A DNA stretch of 64,000 nucleotides, taken from NCBI RefSeq assembly GCF_018613655.1, contig NZ_JAGGPW010000023.1, positions 29,347-93,346 on the forward strand. The letters run 5' to 3'. The DNA comes from Planococcus sp. ISL-109. Lineage in GTDB: Bacteria; Bacillota; Bacilli; Bacillales_A; Planococcaceae. The position numbers and the translations under genes are program-made. Every line of letters starts with the position of its first letter. Within the stretch, counting starts at the first letter, position 1. Below are positions 36,540 to 45,876 of the stretch, piece by piece. Under the pieces are notes generated by a model. It worked only from the letters and a program-made list of their open reading frames with translations, was not told the DNA's origin and searched no databases.

Positions 36540-38915
36540 TTATTGTGATGATAGCGACTCTTTATGATTGAGCGGTATTTTCAAGCGGTGGCCCACTTTG
36601 TAAACTGTACCGCCCGTTTCGAACTCAACCGGCGTGTCGCCGATTGCCTCGATCTCCATGAAATCATGGCTAATATCGAGCTGCAGCTGCAGCCCTTGCC
36701 AATAAATCGGAAAGCGCATGCACTGCCAGTTTTTCGGAAGCCGCGGGTTGATCCGCAGCTTGCCATCTGCTAGCCGGACGCCGGCAAAGCCGAACACCGC
36801 CGATTTCCAAATGCCGCCGATAGACGCGGCGTGGATGCCTTCGTCCGAAGTTTTCATGTCCGGCCCCATGTCGATGTCGCATGTTTTCCGGAACAGCCCG
36901 TAAGCCAGCTCCCGCTCCCCGATATCATTCGCCATGATGGCATGGGTCGCTAGGCTCAGTGAGGAATCGTGCAGCGTCCGCGCTTCGTAATATCGGAAGT
37001 TCGCCTTTTTAGCTGTTTCCGAAAAGCGCGGATCGTCGCGCAGGAATGTCTGGTCGATCAAGTAAAACAACAAGACCGTATCCGCTTGCTTTGTCACTTG
37101 GATGCCGTTGATTTGCTCGGCGTTATAATCCCGGTAAATCGTTCTCACTTTCGACTGGTTCTTATATTTCGCGAGGTCGATTTCCGGCAGCTGCAAATAC
37201 GTATCGTCCTGCGGCATCACCAGATCTTCAACACGCGGTTCCGGCAAATAAAGCCGGTCTGCTTTCTCTTGCCAGTCTGTGTAGTCGGCATCCAAGCCGA
37301 ATGCTTTCCATAGATCCGGATGTTCTTGCGACAGCTTGTCCGCATAACGCATCGCCAACTTCAAATTGAAATACGCCATATGGTTGGTGAAGGCATTGTT
37401 GTTGATGTGTTCTTTGTATTCATCCGGGCCGATGACACCATTGATGTGATAGTGATTGTGCTGGTCGTTCCATTCGAAACGGCTCGCCCAGAACTTCGCG
37501 GTTTCAAATACCATTTCGTAGCCGCAGCGCTCCATGAATTGCTGATCGCCGGTGATGTTTTCGTATTGGTAAACCGCAAACGCGATGTCCGCCGAAATGT
37601 GCTGTTCGATAAAGCCCGACCAAATTTTCGTCTGCTCGCCGGTGACGATATCAATATCGCCCCACACCGGCGTCACTTCGCCGTCAGTCGGCCACGCCAT
37701 TTCCCACGGATACATGGCCCCCGCATAACCGTTGCCCACAGCTTTCTGCCTGGCTCCGGCAAGGCCGTGATAGCGGTATGTCAGCAAAGATTTTGCCGCT
37801 TCCGGGTTCGATAGGATGAAGAACGGCAAGATGAAGATTTCCGTATCCCAAAACGAATGCCCTTTATAGCCTTCTCCGCTTAACGCTTTCGCACCGATGC
37901 CCATGTGTTCATCGTGTGCCGGCATCATGGCGGTCAAATGATAAAGCGAGAACCGGAGCGCGAGCTGGTCGACCGCCTCGCTGCTTTCCACTTCGACGTT
38001 GTAAGCGCCCCATACTTTTCCCTGCCACGCACGGCGGTGAGCTTCAAATAATGTTTCGTAGCCCTGTGCGTCATGGGCTTTCAGCTGTTCGAGAGACTGT
38101 TTGCGCAACTCCTGCAGATCGTATGGCCCGGGATTTTGATCCGAGTCTTTGCTCGTATGCACCGTCGACAGCTTCTCCATGACAAAGCGGTCTTGCGGAC
38201 GCAGCTCGATGTTATACGTCATCCATGCTTTTCTGCGTGCCATGTCTTTGTCGGCTTGCGCGGTGATTTTTTCGCCGTTGAGCTTTAATGTATGTACCGT
38301 ATTATGGACAATATCAATTCCGGATTCGCCTGTCGTCTGAACAAGCTGAATGAATCGCTCATCCAAAATCCGCCGTTCGCCTTCTCGGAAATGCTGAACA
38401 CCTGAATTGGTCATTTGCGCATTAATGCCGCTGTCAAAAGACAAAGCCACATCATGCGTCAAGCTTTCCACTTCCATTTTCATGCCGATCAGGTGCAGTT
38501 CATCCAAAGACACGAAACGGCTGAAACAGAACCGCAATGTCTTACCTTTAGGAGAAGTCCAGTCAAACGAGCGTGTCAGCTCGGCTTCTTTCATATTGAG
38601 TTGTTTTATGTAGTTTTCTGTTTCTCCGAATTCCAATGAAAAGCGTTCCCCGTCTACTCGGATATCCAGGCGGGTTATATTTGCGGCGTTCGGCAGTTCT
38701 GTCACTTCATTGGCTTCGGCCTTATTGAATGTCCCGTTGATGAAGAGGTTGCGCTGTTCCGTTAAATACGGTTCTTCATTGTCTGAACGGAGCCCCATAT
38801 AGCCGTTGCCGAGCAGCATGACCGCTTCGCTTTTGCCGAGCGTATCAGCTGAAAAAGCCGTTTCCGACAGCAGCCAGTTTTTGTATTGTCCTGTTCCGAG
38901 TGAATAATTCATCAT
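36540..38915 (-). CDS. Glycoside hydrolase family 65 phosphorylase (enzyme 2)
   Basis: A 791-residue GH65 enzyme, clearly different from enzyme 1 in the same operon. Marks: VMLLGNGYMGLRSDNEEPY, GIGAKALSGEGYKGHSFWDT, catalytic acid E499 in GVIGPDEYKEHINNN, and TLHDSSLSLATHAIMAND at the phosphate site. Its loop GYAGAMYPWEMAWPTDGEVT, then WSGFIEQHISADIAFAV, resembles E. coli YcjT (kojibiose phosphorylase) and glucosylglycerol phosphorylases more than maltose phosphorylase. It is the first gene of the operon, right behind the promoter and AAGGAGGGGGG ribosome site; a second ATG follows at once. Confidence 0.9.
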   Translation of the reverse strand: MMNYSLGTGQYKNWLLSETAFSADTLGKSEAVMLLGNGYMGLRSDNEEPYLTEQRNLFINGTFNKAEANEVTELPNAANITRLDIRVDGERFSLEFGETENYIKQLNMKEAELTRSFDWTSPKGKTLRFCFSRFVSLDELHLIGMKMEVESLTHDVALSFDSGINAQMTNSGVQHFREGERRILDERFIQLVQTTGESGIDIVHNTVHTLKLNGEKITAQADKDMARRKAWMTYNIELRPQDRFVMEKLSTVHTSKDSDQNPGPYDLQELRKQSLEQLKAHDAQGYETLFEAHRRAWQGKVWGAYNVEVESSEAVDQLALRFSLYHLTAMMPAHDEHMGIGAKALSGEGYKGHSFWDTEIFILPFFILSNPEAAKSLLTYRYHGLAGARQKAVGNGYAGAMYPWEMAWPTDGEVTPVWGDIDIVTGEQTKIWSGFIEQHISADIAFAVYQYENITGDQQFMERCGYEMVFETAKFWASRFEWNDQHNHYHINGVIGPDEYKEHINNNAFTNHMAYFNLKLAMRYADKLSQEHPDLWKAFGLDADYTDWQEKADRLYLPEPRVEDLVMPQDDTYLQLPEIDLAKYKNQSKVRTIYRDYNAEQINGIQVTKQADTVLLFYLIDQTFLRDDPRFSETAKKANFRYYEARTLHDSSLSLATHAIMANDIGERELAYGLFRKTCDIDMGPDMKTSDEGIHAASIGGIWKSAVFGFAGVRLADGKLRINPRLPKNWQCMRFPIYWQGLQLQLDISHDFMEIEAIGDTPVEFETGGTVYKVGHRLKIPLNHKESLSSQ

Positions 38916-38945
38916 CCAATCCCCCCTCCTTCAAGAGTTTTTCGA

Positions 38946-38957
38946 GTTTTCGAAAAC
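38946..38957. promoter_or_regulatory. 12-bp palindrome, candidate LacI operator
   Basis: GTTTTCGAAAAC is a perfect palindrome with the central CG common in LacI-family operators. It sits in the leader about 30 bp before the first gene of the alpha-glucoside operon. That the LacI protein of this operon binds it is inference. Confidence 0.5.
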
Positions 38958-39079
38958 GTTTTAGTTTTTCTCCAAAAGAGAAAGATGGCTTATCTAGGTT
39001 CTTTTGGACTTGATAAATCGCCTATGAACCTTACCATCTCTGTGTTGTCTGAGCCAATTACGTATTTTGTTTTCTGAAT

Positions 39080-39126
39080 ATTAAGCGCTTTCATTATAGT
39101 ATAATTCCTGCTTTTTTAATAGTCAA
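39080..39126 (-). promoter_or_regulatory. Promoter of the alpha-glucoside operon with cre-like site
   Basis: TTGACT (39121-39126), 17-bp spacer, TATACT (39098-39103) on the minus strand. TGAAAGCGCTTAAT (39080-39093) overlaps the expected start point and fits the cre consensus except its last two bases, so CcpA repression by preferred sugars is likely. Confidence 0.8.
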
Positions 39127-39215
39127 GGAAGACCCCGTCGAACGAGCAGTACACTCTGGCTTTTTTGCCCATATCTCGGACGCGATTCCGGCCCGTTTTT
39201 GAAAAATGCGGATGC

Positions 39216-39253
39216 GAAAAAGCGCCAATTCCCAATCACAAGAATTGGCGCTT
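39216..39253 (-). terminator. Terminator kept after the truncated zinc-ribbon copy
   Basis: AAGCGCCAATTC/GAATTGGCGCTT stem (39220-39231 with 39242-39253) and T5 on the minus strand. It is a homologue of the hairpins at 49155 and 48881. Confidence 0.8.
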
Positions 39254-39258
39254 CTATA

Positions 39259-39339
39259 TTATTCTTCTTGCCCGCGAGACACTTTCGGCCGCTGGCATTC
39301 ATCACATTTACGCTGATTGTTTTTGTTGAACTTCGTAAA
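39259..39339 (-). pseudogene. Truncated copy of the zinc-ribbon gene at 49194
   Basis: Reads FTKFNKNNQRKCDECQRPKV and then SRGQEE before a stop, matching the last 26 codons of the intact 73-residue gene with three substitutions. Upstream of 39339 the similarity stops abruptly and no start or ribosome site is left. The downstream hairpin is also shared. A remnant left by recombination or duplication. Confidence 0.75.
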
Positions 39340-39395
39340 TTGCAGCGTCTTTCCAATTCCTCACTCCCATCTACAGCACAAAACCGATAACATGT

Positions 39396-39421
39396 AAAAG
39401 CCTTATTGGCAGCCAAGGCTT
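39396..39421 (-). terminator. Possible terminator after the 39530 binding-protein gene
   Basis: AAGCCTT/AAGGCTT seven-bp stem (39398-39404 with 39415-39421) with TTTTA after it on the minus strand, about 110 bp past the stop codon. Confidence 0.5.
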
Positions 39422-39529
39422 CTTTTCAAGCTCGAAGTTTTTCGTTGCGTGGAAGGCTCGGTTCCAATTTGGTATTTACATATGAGCACAGGGATACATT
39501 GTATTTTTATCGCGGATTGTTCTTAGCGT

Positions 39530-40588
39530 TTACTCTCTCCCATAAATTTCTTCTTCCGAATGAAATCCGTCTGCGATGATGGTATCCCGTAAATTATTGT
39601 TGTTGACTGCTATAGGTTTGAGCAGCACAGCGGGCACTTCACTTTTTCCATTGTTTATACTTACGGTCGGTTTGAAGTCTTTGTCTTGTGCAAGATGGAC
39701 AGCAAGTTCTGCTACCCGCTCAGACAATTCTTGGATCGGTTTATAGACAGTCATCGTTTGGGTTCCATCGACAATGCGCTGGACAGCAGCAAGTTCTGCA
39801 TCTTGGCCTGCTATAGGAATTGCTCCCTCGAGTCCCTGGGTTTCCAAAGCCTTGATGACCCCGCCGGCAGTTGCATCGTTTGCTGAAATGACAGCATCAA
39901 TTTGGTTATTGTTGATTTCTAATGCTTCCGACATATGCACAAAAGCTTTTTCCGGATCCCAATCTTCCGTCCACTCATCATAGATGATTTTGATATCGCC
40001 ACGGTCGATTGCCGGCTGCAGAATATTAAAAACTCCTTTTTTCAGCAGATGCGCATTATTGTCTGTCGGTGCGCCGCCGATATAGACGTAATTGCCTTTC
40101 GGAACCAATTTCATCATTTCTTCAGCTTGCAGCTCGCCCACTTTTTCATTATCGAAGGAAACATACAAATCGATGTCCGCATTCTTCACTAAGCGATCGT
40201 AAGCGATGACTTTAATGCCTGCTCCGTGGGCTTTGTGGACAATAGCAGCTGTTGCTTCAGCGTTATGGGGAACAATGACCAGAAGATCGATGCCATTTTG
40301 GATCATTTCTTCTGCTTGGGCAATTTGCAGCGCATCATCTCCATTTGCTGCTGCAATCTCCACTTCCAAGCCATGTGACTCGATCGCTCCCTGAAACAAT
40401 TCCTTGTCTTTCAACCAGCGTTCTTCCTTCAACGTATCCATTGCAAAGCCGATTTTCAGCGGCTCATCATCCGCTATCAAAACATCTTCTTTGAAAACGG
40501 CTTTTTCCGGAACCTCGATGGTTTCCTGACAAGCCATAAGAAAACCCCCACTAACTATCAGCAATAGCATCCTCTTAAGCAGCTTCAT
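39530..40588 (-). CDS. XylF-like monosaccharide-binding lipoprotein
   Basis: A 352-residue lipoprotein (lipobox LMAC at about residue 20) of the ribose/xylose-binding class: DEPLKIGFAMDTLKEERW, LVIVPHNAEATAAIV, VIAYDRLVKNADIDLYVSFD, YIGGAPTDNNAHLL, AGQDAELAAVQRIVDGTQTM, TVYKPI. These motifs match D-xylose-type XylF. It overlaps the response regulator gene (ATGA) and is the last gene of the module, separate from the ChvE-type protein at the other end. It may be a second importer subunit with other specificity or part of sensing. Confidence 0.9.
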   Translation of the reverse strand: MKLLKRMLLLIVSGGFLMACQETIEVPEKAVFKEDVLIADDEPLKIGFAMDTLKEERWLKDKELFQGAIESHGLEVEIAAANGDDALQIAQAEEMIQNGIDLLVIVPHNAEATAAIVHKAHGAGIKVIAYDRLVKNADIDLYVSFDNEKVGELQAEEMMKLVPKGNYVYIGGAPTDNNAHLLKKGVFNILQPAIDRGDIKIIYDEWTEDWDPEKAFVHMSEALEINNNQIDAVISANDATAGGVIKALETQGLEGAIPIAGQDAELAAVQRIVDGTQTMTVYKPIQELSERVAELAVHLAQDKDFKPTVSINNGKSEVPAVLLKPIAVNNNNLRDTIIADGFHSEEEIYGRE

Positions 40589-42138
40589 GTTCCACTTCCT
40601 TCTGCTTTTCCAGCATTCAGCAAGGTCATTCGGTACTCTGTAGGAGATATATCATTCATTTTCCTGAAAACTTTGCTGAAGTAGTTCGGTTCATGGTACC
40701 CAACCTCAAGAGCAATTGCCTTCAGGCTTATTTTCGGATCAGCCAAAAGCTTTTTCGCTTTTTCAATCCGGCATTCCGTCAGAAAATCGATGTAATTGAT
40801 GCCGAGTTTTTCTTTGAACATTTTGCTGATATAAATTGGGCTTAAATCCACTTTCCGCGCCAGTATATCAAGTGAGATATCTTCATGTGAATGCTCTGTG
40901 ATGAATTGCTTGATTTTGTGGATTTTATCGAATTCCATCCGGCTAGACTGAGTCATATAGATTTTTTTCAAGCCGTTTATCATTTCGAGCGTTTCAGACA
41001 TCAGTTGCCGATAGTCCTTTGCTGGAATCGAATAAAGTGGCGTCTCCGCTTCTATGCCTATTTCCGCCATGACCCGGGTTGTCAGCCATAAAAATTCAAG
41101 CGAACGTTGCTGTGTTCTCAGCACTTTTTCCCCTGCATGCTCGAGTTGCCGGATAACATTGAGCACAAGGCCTTCCACCGCTTCCCACTCCCCCAGCCTC
41201 ACAAAGTCAACCAATCTCTTTTCCTGTTGTTTGATGAACACCGGTACGTCCGCTTTAATAGGTTCAAGTTCATCCGAATAAAACCGATAGCGTGAAGGTG
41301 CTTTCAGATCCAGCATGGCAATGAGTGATTTCTGATAGGAATTCCGTACGTCATCGAGCGATTCACAAATTGTCCCAATTCCGACAAACCAGCCTTCATT
41401 CCTATCTGTCAACGCCAATATTCCGTTGGCGAGCGTGATTGCTTGGGACCGCAAAGACTGGAGCGGATTGCGAAAGACGATGAGCGGCAAGTGATTGTCA
41501 TAGCACGCACCCATCCAGACATTATTTCCCTTGCTGATTTTCTCTTTTATGTCAGCATAAAAATGTTCCGCTCCTTCTGGAACGTGAACCGTCATGACGA
41601 ATTTTTCTTCTGCTGGCTGGGTTTCCAGCATTTCAACGAGCAAATCGATATGCATTTCATGGACATGGTCGAACAATAATTGGGTGACAATATCTGTTTC
41701 AACAATTGCCAGTGCTTTTTGAAGCGCTTCTTGTTCCTGCTGGCGTTGGGCTGATTCCTTTATTTTCTGTTTCAGCTGCATGAAGAGCTTGTCGGCAGTT
41801 GCAACGATTTCACCCGCCTTGCTGGGTTTCAGCAAATAATCTTTAACGCCAAGCTTGATGGCTTGCCGCGCGTAATCAAAAGTATCAAATGCAGTCATCA
41901 TGACGAATTCGATTTCCTTGTCGGTCTGCCTGATTTCTTCTATCGCTTCCAAACCATTCATGGTGGGCATCATAATGTCCATAAAGACCACATCGGGCTT
42001 CCACTGGGCTACGATTTCCACAGCAATTTTGCCATTTTTCGCTTGTTTGATTTCCATGTCCTGGAATGCATGCTGCAGAATCGCCTGCATGCCGTCACGT
42101 TCAATCGGTTCATCATCAACGAGCAGGAGTTTAAACAT
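40585..42138 (-). CDS. YesN-type response regulator (receiver plus AraC HTH)
   Basis: A 517-residue regulator starting at ATG 42138 behind GGAGG; the ribosome site lies inside the kinase gene end. Receiver domain at 1-120 with D8/D9, phospho-acceptor D54 (FMDIMMP), T82 region MMTAFD and K105. A middle region of about 280 residues without a named fold is followed by two AraC helix-turn-helix motifs near the C-terminus (ISLDILARKVDLSPIYISKM and KAIALEVGYHEPNYFSKVFR). It should activate the sugar importer promoter; a 22-bp direct repeat at 48699-48742 is a candidate site. Confidence 0.95.
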   Translation of the reverse strand: MFKLLLVDDEPIERDGMQAILQHAFQDMEIKQAKNGKIAVEIVAQWKPDVVFMDIMMPTMNGLEAIEEIRQTDKEIEFVMMTAFDTFDYARQAIKLGVKDYLLKPSKAGEIVATADKLFMQLKQKIKESAQRQQEQEALQKALAIVETDIVTQLLFDHVHEMHIDLLVEMLETQPAEEKFVMTVHVPEGAEHFYADIKEKISKGNNVWMGACYDNHLPLIVFRNPLQSLRSQAITLANGILALTDRNEGWFVGIGTICESLDDVRNSYQKSLIAMLDLKAPSRYRFYSDELEPIKADVPVFIKQQEKRLVDFVRLGEWEAVEGLVLNVIRQLEHAGEKVLRTQQRSLEFLWLTTRVMAEIGIEAETPLYSIPAKDYRQLMSETLEMINGLKKIYMTQSSRMEFDKIHKIKQFITEHSHEDISLDILARKVDLSPIYISKMFKEKLGINYIDFLTECRIEKAKKLLADPKISLKAIALEVGYHEPNYFSKVFRKMNDISPTEYRMTLLNAGKAEGSGT

Positions 42139-43579
42139 AATTTTCAACCTCCATCACTTTCGGCAATTTCAAGATGATTTTCGTTCCTCTCCCTAGTGTG
42201 CTTTCGATTTCCACCACATCTTCGCGGCCATAGAACAAGTGCAGCCGTTTGGTGACATTGGCAAAGCCGATGCCTGTCGCATGCCCTTCTTGAGGATTGA
42301 TGCCGCCTGAGCGCAATTTCTCCATGGTGGCTGCATCCATTCCCAGGCCATTGTCTTCAATTTCAATAACTATATGTTCCGCTAAGTCTTTAATGCGGAA
42401 CCATATCTGGCCACCATCCTCATTCGGCTCAATTCCATGGATCACCGCATTTTCAATGAGCGGCTGAAGCGTCAGGCTTGGCATCTGATACACTAATGCA
42501 GTTTCGTCTAGGTCGACGTGAAACTTTAAACGATCGCTGAAGCGGGCTTTTTGTATTTCCATATACTGCTTTAACACATAAGCCTCTTCTTCCAGCGTCA
42601 CCGTATGGTCCAGGCGCTTTAAATTGTAGCGCAGCAGGCTAGCGACACTGACCAGCAAATCACTGGTATCTTGCGCACCATCCAAATAAGCTTTCTTCGA
42701 TAAGGTGTTTAATGTATTAAATAAGAAATGCGGATTAACCTGACTTTGCAAATGGCGCATTTGGCTCTGTTGCAATAGCAGTTTACTTTCCTGCAATTCG
42801 CTTTCCACTTGCGCTTTTTGCTGGATTTCCAGGATAAGTTTATTGATATTGACTCGCATATGATCGAAGGTTTTTGCCAAAAAAGAAATTTCATCATTGG
42901 AATTCACTCGAATCGGATGATCAAAGCGTCCTTTTGCCAACTCGTTCGCCGCTTTTGTCAATTGATGAACAGGTTTTGTAATACTTAGCGAAAACAAATA
43001 GGTAAACAGTAACAACAGAACGCTCGTAAGCGACAATAGCAAGACTCCCATCGTGTCCAGTTCCTTTGACTGTCGGATAATGTCACGGTAAAATCGCTCG
43101 TAGGTTTTGAGTTCTGAATTGAAAATGGATAAGGTCATTTCGGAAATATAGATGGATATACGACTAGCTTCTGTAAATTCGGTTAGGGCAGTTTCGTTTT
43201 CACCTTGTTCACTGAAAGCAATAGAACGTTCCACGGTTTCCATAAAGCTTTCAATCATATTGCTGTAATTGGTCAACGTAAATTCGTTTTGGGCATTGCG
43301 CAATTCAATAAGAGAAGCTTGAGCATCCATCAGCCGCTGCTGGCTTACTTCCAATCTATTGGCGGTCCGTCCTGTCGGCTCGGACAAATACTCATTTAGA
43401 TTTGTCACCGTCTCCTGGCTTGAAGCTGACACTTCGTGCATCTGCAGATAGCGCTGCAAGATATCATTGTATTGGTCCTGCGTTTTCTGATTATAGAAGG
43501 TCAATGCCAGCCATATGGCAAACATCATGACGATTACCGCACCGGCGAGCATCCAAATCTTTTTTTGGATTGTATTCAC
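42131..43579 (-). CDS. LytS/YesM-type sensor histidine kinase
   Basis: A 482-residue kinase. Start is GTG 43579, overlapping the stop of the sugar-sensor gene (GTGA) with AAAGGG upstream. Two membrane helices (about residues 10-30 and 170-192) frame a helical extracytoplasmic domain; then HAMP (SITKPVHQLTKAANELAKGR), His_kinase with the phospho-His in QSQVNPHFLFNTLN, and an HATPase domain (LIENAVIHG, EDNGLGMD, GIGFANVTKRL). It acts with the coupled YesN regulator and a membrane-side sugar-binding protein. Confidence 0.94.
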   Translation of the reverse strand: MNTIQKKIWMLAGAVIVMMFAIWLALTFYNQKTQDQYNDILQRYLQMHEVSASSQETVTNLNEYLSEPTGRTANRLEVSQQRLMDAQASLIELRNAQNEFTLTNYSNMIESFMETVERSIAFSEQGENETALTEFTEASRISIYISEMTLSIFNSELKTYERFYRDIIRQSKELDTMGVLLLSLTSVLLLLFTYLFSLSITKPVHQLTKAANELAKGRFDHPIRVNSNDEISFLAKTFDHMRVNINKLILEIQQKAQVESELQESKLLLQQSQMRHLQSQVNPHFLFNTLNTLSKKAYLDGAQDTSDLLVSVASLLRYNLKRLDHTVTLEEEAYVLKQYMEIQKARFSDRLKFHVDLDETALVYQMPSLTLQPLIENAVIHGIEPNEDGGQIWFRIKDLAEHIVIEIEDNGLGMDAATMEKLRSGGINPQEGHATGIGFANVTKRLHLFYGREDVVEIESTLGRGTKIILKLPKVMEVENYV

Positions 43580-44556
43580 GGCAATCCGCCCTTTCCCTCT
43601 ACAATCCGGATGTCGGTAATATAGCCTTCTGAGTTGAGTGGAACCACTTCGTTGCGCAGCCATTGCATCATTACTTCAACACTCGTTTCCCCCATCTGTT
43701 CTGGTGATTGCTCGATGATGGCATCCAGTTTTCCTTCCATTAAAAGATCGGAGGCATCGGAGCCGTCGTCGAAAGAATAAATATAAAATGGCTCAAGTTC
43801 GGTGCGCCTGCTGATTTCCTGCATCATTGTCCCGGCCTGGCGGACATTGAGCGCAATGAATGCATCGACATTCGGATGTTTATTGAGTGCCTGCTGCGTC
43901 GCAGCAGCCCCTTCCTCATCAGAAGATCCGCTCTCGACATATACGGAGTTGATGCCCGGGTGATTTTCGAGGCTTTCTTCCATCCCCTTCAAGCGGAGAC
44001 GCTGGCTGTATTCCAGGTCCAAGTCCCCAAGCAGCACAACTTCCCCTTCTTCGCCCATATCACCGACCAACTGCTCTATCAGCAATTTCCCCGCTTCATA
44101 ATGGTCTGAGCCCACATAGGTTTTACGCAGGCTTTTCTCGACCGGCACATCATTTGCAACAGTAATGATCGGGATGCCGTATGAAGCGGCCTTGATGCGG
44201 GTCAATTGCTGGAACTCTTCCGTATCATTCCCCTGGACAATGACGCCGTCAACTTTCGAATGAAGTGCAATTTCAACTTGTTTCAAAAAATCTTCCTGGT
44301 TATTGCCGTAGCTCCCCCAAAGTTCGAAGCCGACACCCTCTTGTTCCGCCTGCTTGGCAGCGCCTACGCCTACCAATCTCCAAAACGGTGTATCAAGTTC
44401 CTGGGTGATCAGAACGATACGGAAGCGATCTTGATCAGTTTTTACAGCGGAAGGCAATTCCCACTCGGAATGCAAAACCTTATTCACTGATAAAACTGTA
44501 AAAAAGCCAAGCACAGCACATAGTGAGCAAAGGGCAAAGATGACTTTTCTTCTCAC
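43576..44556 (-). CDS. Sugar-binding sensor protein of the LytS/YesN system (XylFII-like)
   Basis: A 326-residue periplasmic-binding-protein fold with an uncleaved-looking N-terminal membrane helix and no lipobox, so it is likely tethered. Motifs: FRIVLITQELDTPFWRLVGV, VDGVIVQGNDTEEF, ITVANDVPVEKS, LGDLDLEYSQRLRLKGMEES. Such a protein directly before a LytS kinase and YesN regulator matches the XylFII-LytS-YesN system described in Clostridium, where it senses D-xylose. The actual ligand here is open. GTG start with GGAG eight bases away. Confidence 0.85.
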   Translation of the reverse strand: MRRKVIFALCSLCAVLGFFTVLSVNKVLHSEWELPSAVKTDQDRFRIVLITQELDTPFWRLVGVGAAKQAEQEGVGFELWGSYGNNQEDFLKQVEIALHSKVDGVIVQGNDTEEFQQLTRIKAASYGIPIITVANDVPVEKSLRKTYVGSDHYEAGKLLIEQLVGDMGEEGEVVLLGDLDLEYSQRLRLKGMEESLENHPGINSVYVESGSSDEEGAAATQQALNKHPNVDAFIALNVRQAGTMMQEISRRTELEPFYIYSFDDGSDASDLLMEGKLDAIIEQSPEQMGETSVEVMMQWLRNEVVPLNSEGYITDIRIVEGKGGLP

Positions 44557-44640
44557 ATTTCGATCTCCTTTTTTGTGACTAAACTATTTTCATCTTATCA
44601 CTTGGTGGAAAATTCTCAATACTCTTAATATATAAAGAAA

Positions 44641-44662
44641 GCACCTCCAAATTGGAAGGCGC
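44641..44662 (-). terminator. Hairpin between the importer and sensor genes
   Basis: GCGCCTTCC/GGAGGTGC stem with T-rich TTTCTTTAT after it on the minus strand. Probably a partial terminator that lowers expression of the sensor genes relative to the importer. Confidence 0.65.
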
Positions 44663-44687
44663 TGTTCTGCAATTATAGGGATCGATT

Positions 44688-45863
44688 TTAGCTACGCTGT
44701 TTGCGCGTCATTACATCAAAAATGACAGCTGCGGCCAAAACTCCTCCGCGAATCATATACTGATAGGAAATACCGACACCCAGCAAGTTCATGCCGCTGG
44801 ATAAAGAAGCCATGACGATTGCTCCGATGATGGCACCGGTGACTTTACCTACGCCGCCCGCTGAAGAAACCCCGCCGACATAAGCTGCAGCAATCGCATC
44901 AAGTTCGAATAAAGTTCCTGCCGTAGTTGTGGCAGACTGCAGGCGTGCTGTGAAAAGGATGCCGGACAATGCGGCGAGCATCCCCATCGAACCGAAGACA
45001 ATCATTGTGATTTTTGTAACATTGATGCCACTCAGGTGTGCCGCTTCCGGATTGCTGCCGACTGCATAAATATTGCGCCCAAGGACGGTTTTCGTCGACA
45101 GGAAATGATAGACAACAACGACTAGAAGCATGATGACGACCGTCCACGAAAAGCCGTTGTAACCTGCGAGGACCCAGGTGATATAACCGATAATAAAAGA
45201 TACGAATAGCAATTTAAAGATGAAGATTTGAGGGGAAATCACATCGAAACCATACTTCACTTTATTGCGGCGAGTTGATATTTCACTGTAAATATAAAGA
45301 GCGATGCCGATAAAACCAACAAGCAGCGACAAGAGATGCAGCCCGTTCACTTCTACCAGCGAGGGGATAAAGCCGTTGCCAAGTGCATTAAATAAATCAT
45401 CGTTTACGATGATGGTGCCCGTGGATTCCGTAACATTCAACAGTGCCCCACGGAAAATCAGCATGCCGGCAAGCGTTGCCACGAAGGCTGGAATGCCGAT
45501 TTTCGCTATCAGAAAACCATTGAACAGTCCGATGATGATGCCGAAAACCAATACGATCGGGATGACGAGCCAGACAGACATGCCCATCTGCGTCAGGAAA
45601 ATCGCTGCAACCGCGCCGAGGAATCCAGCGACAAAGCCCACCGACAAATCGATGTGGCGGATAACGATGACCAGCGTCATCCCGACTGCAAGAACAGCGA
45701 TATAGCCTGCTGAATCGAGCAGGTTGCTGATGTTGCGGGATGACATGAATAAGCCGTCAGTCATAACGGAAAATGTCAGCATGATGACAAACAATGCAAT
45801 ATACATTCCGTAATCGCGGATATTTGTTTTGATCAGGAATCTCGCTTCATTTAAAAAACTCAT
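44688..45863 (-). CDS. mmsB: Monosaccharide ABC transporter permease (MmsB/GguB/XylH type)
   Basis: Start at ATG 45863 behind AGGGGG (391 aa); the longer frame has no support. About ten membrane segments, with ISNLLDSAGYIAVLAVGMTL, DLSVGFVAGFLGA, FNGFLIAKIGIPAFVATLA and the EAA-like GSNPEAAHLSGIN loop typical of CUT2 importers. C-terminal GGVLAAAVIFDVMTRK. It forms the channel for the ATPase upstream and the ChvE-like binding protein. Confidence 0.94.
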   Translation of the reverse strand: MSFLNEARFLIKTNIRDYGMYIALFVIMLTFSVMTDGLFMSSRNISNLLDSAGYIAVLAVGMTLVIVIRHIDLSVGFVAGFLGAVAAIFLTQMGMSVWLVIPIVLVFGIIIGLFNGFLIAKIGIPAFVATLAGMLIFRGALLNVTESTGTIIVNDDLFNALGNGFIPSLVEVNGLHLLSLLVGFIGIALYIYSEISTRRNKVKYGFDVISPQIFIFKLLFVSFIIGYITWVLAGYNGFSWTVVIMLLVVVVYHFLSTKTVLGRNIYAVGSNPEAAHLSGINVTKITMIVFGSMGMLAALSGILFTARLQSATTTAGTLFELDAIAAAYVGGVSSAGGVGKVTGAIIGAIVMASLSSGMNLLGVGISYQYMIRGGVLAAAVIFDVMTRKQRS

Positions 45864-45876
45864 TGATACATACCCC

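Noticed and set aside
39123..39416. 97-codon open frame beside the zinc-ribbon remnant
   Set aside because: It runs in a different frame from the recognisable remnant and has no ribosome site or family pattern.
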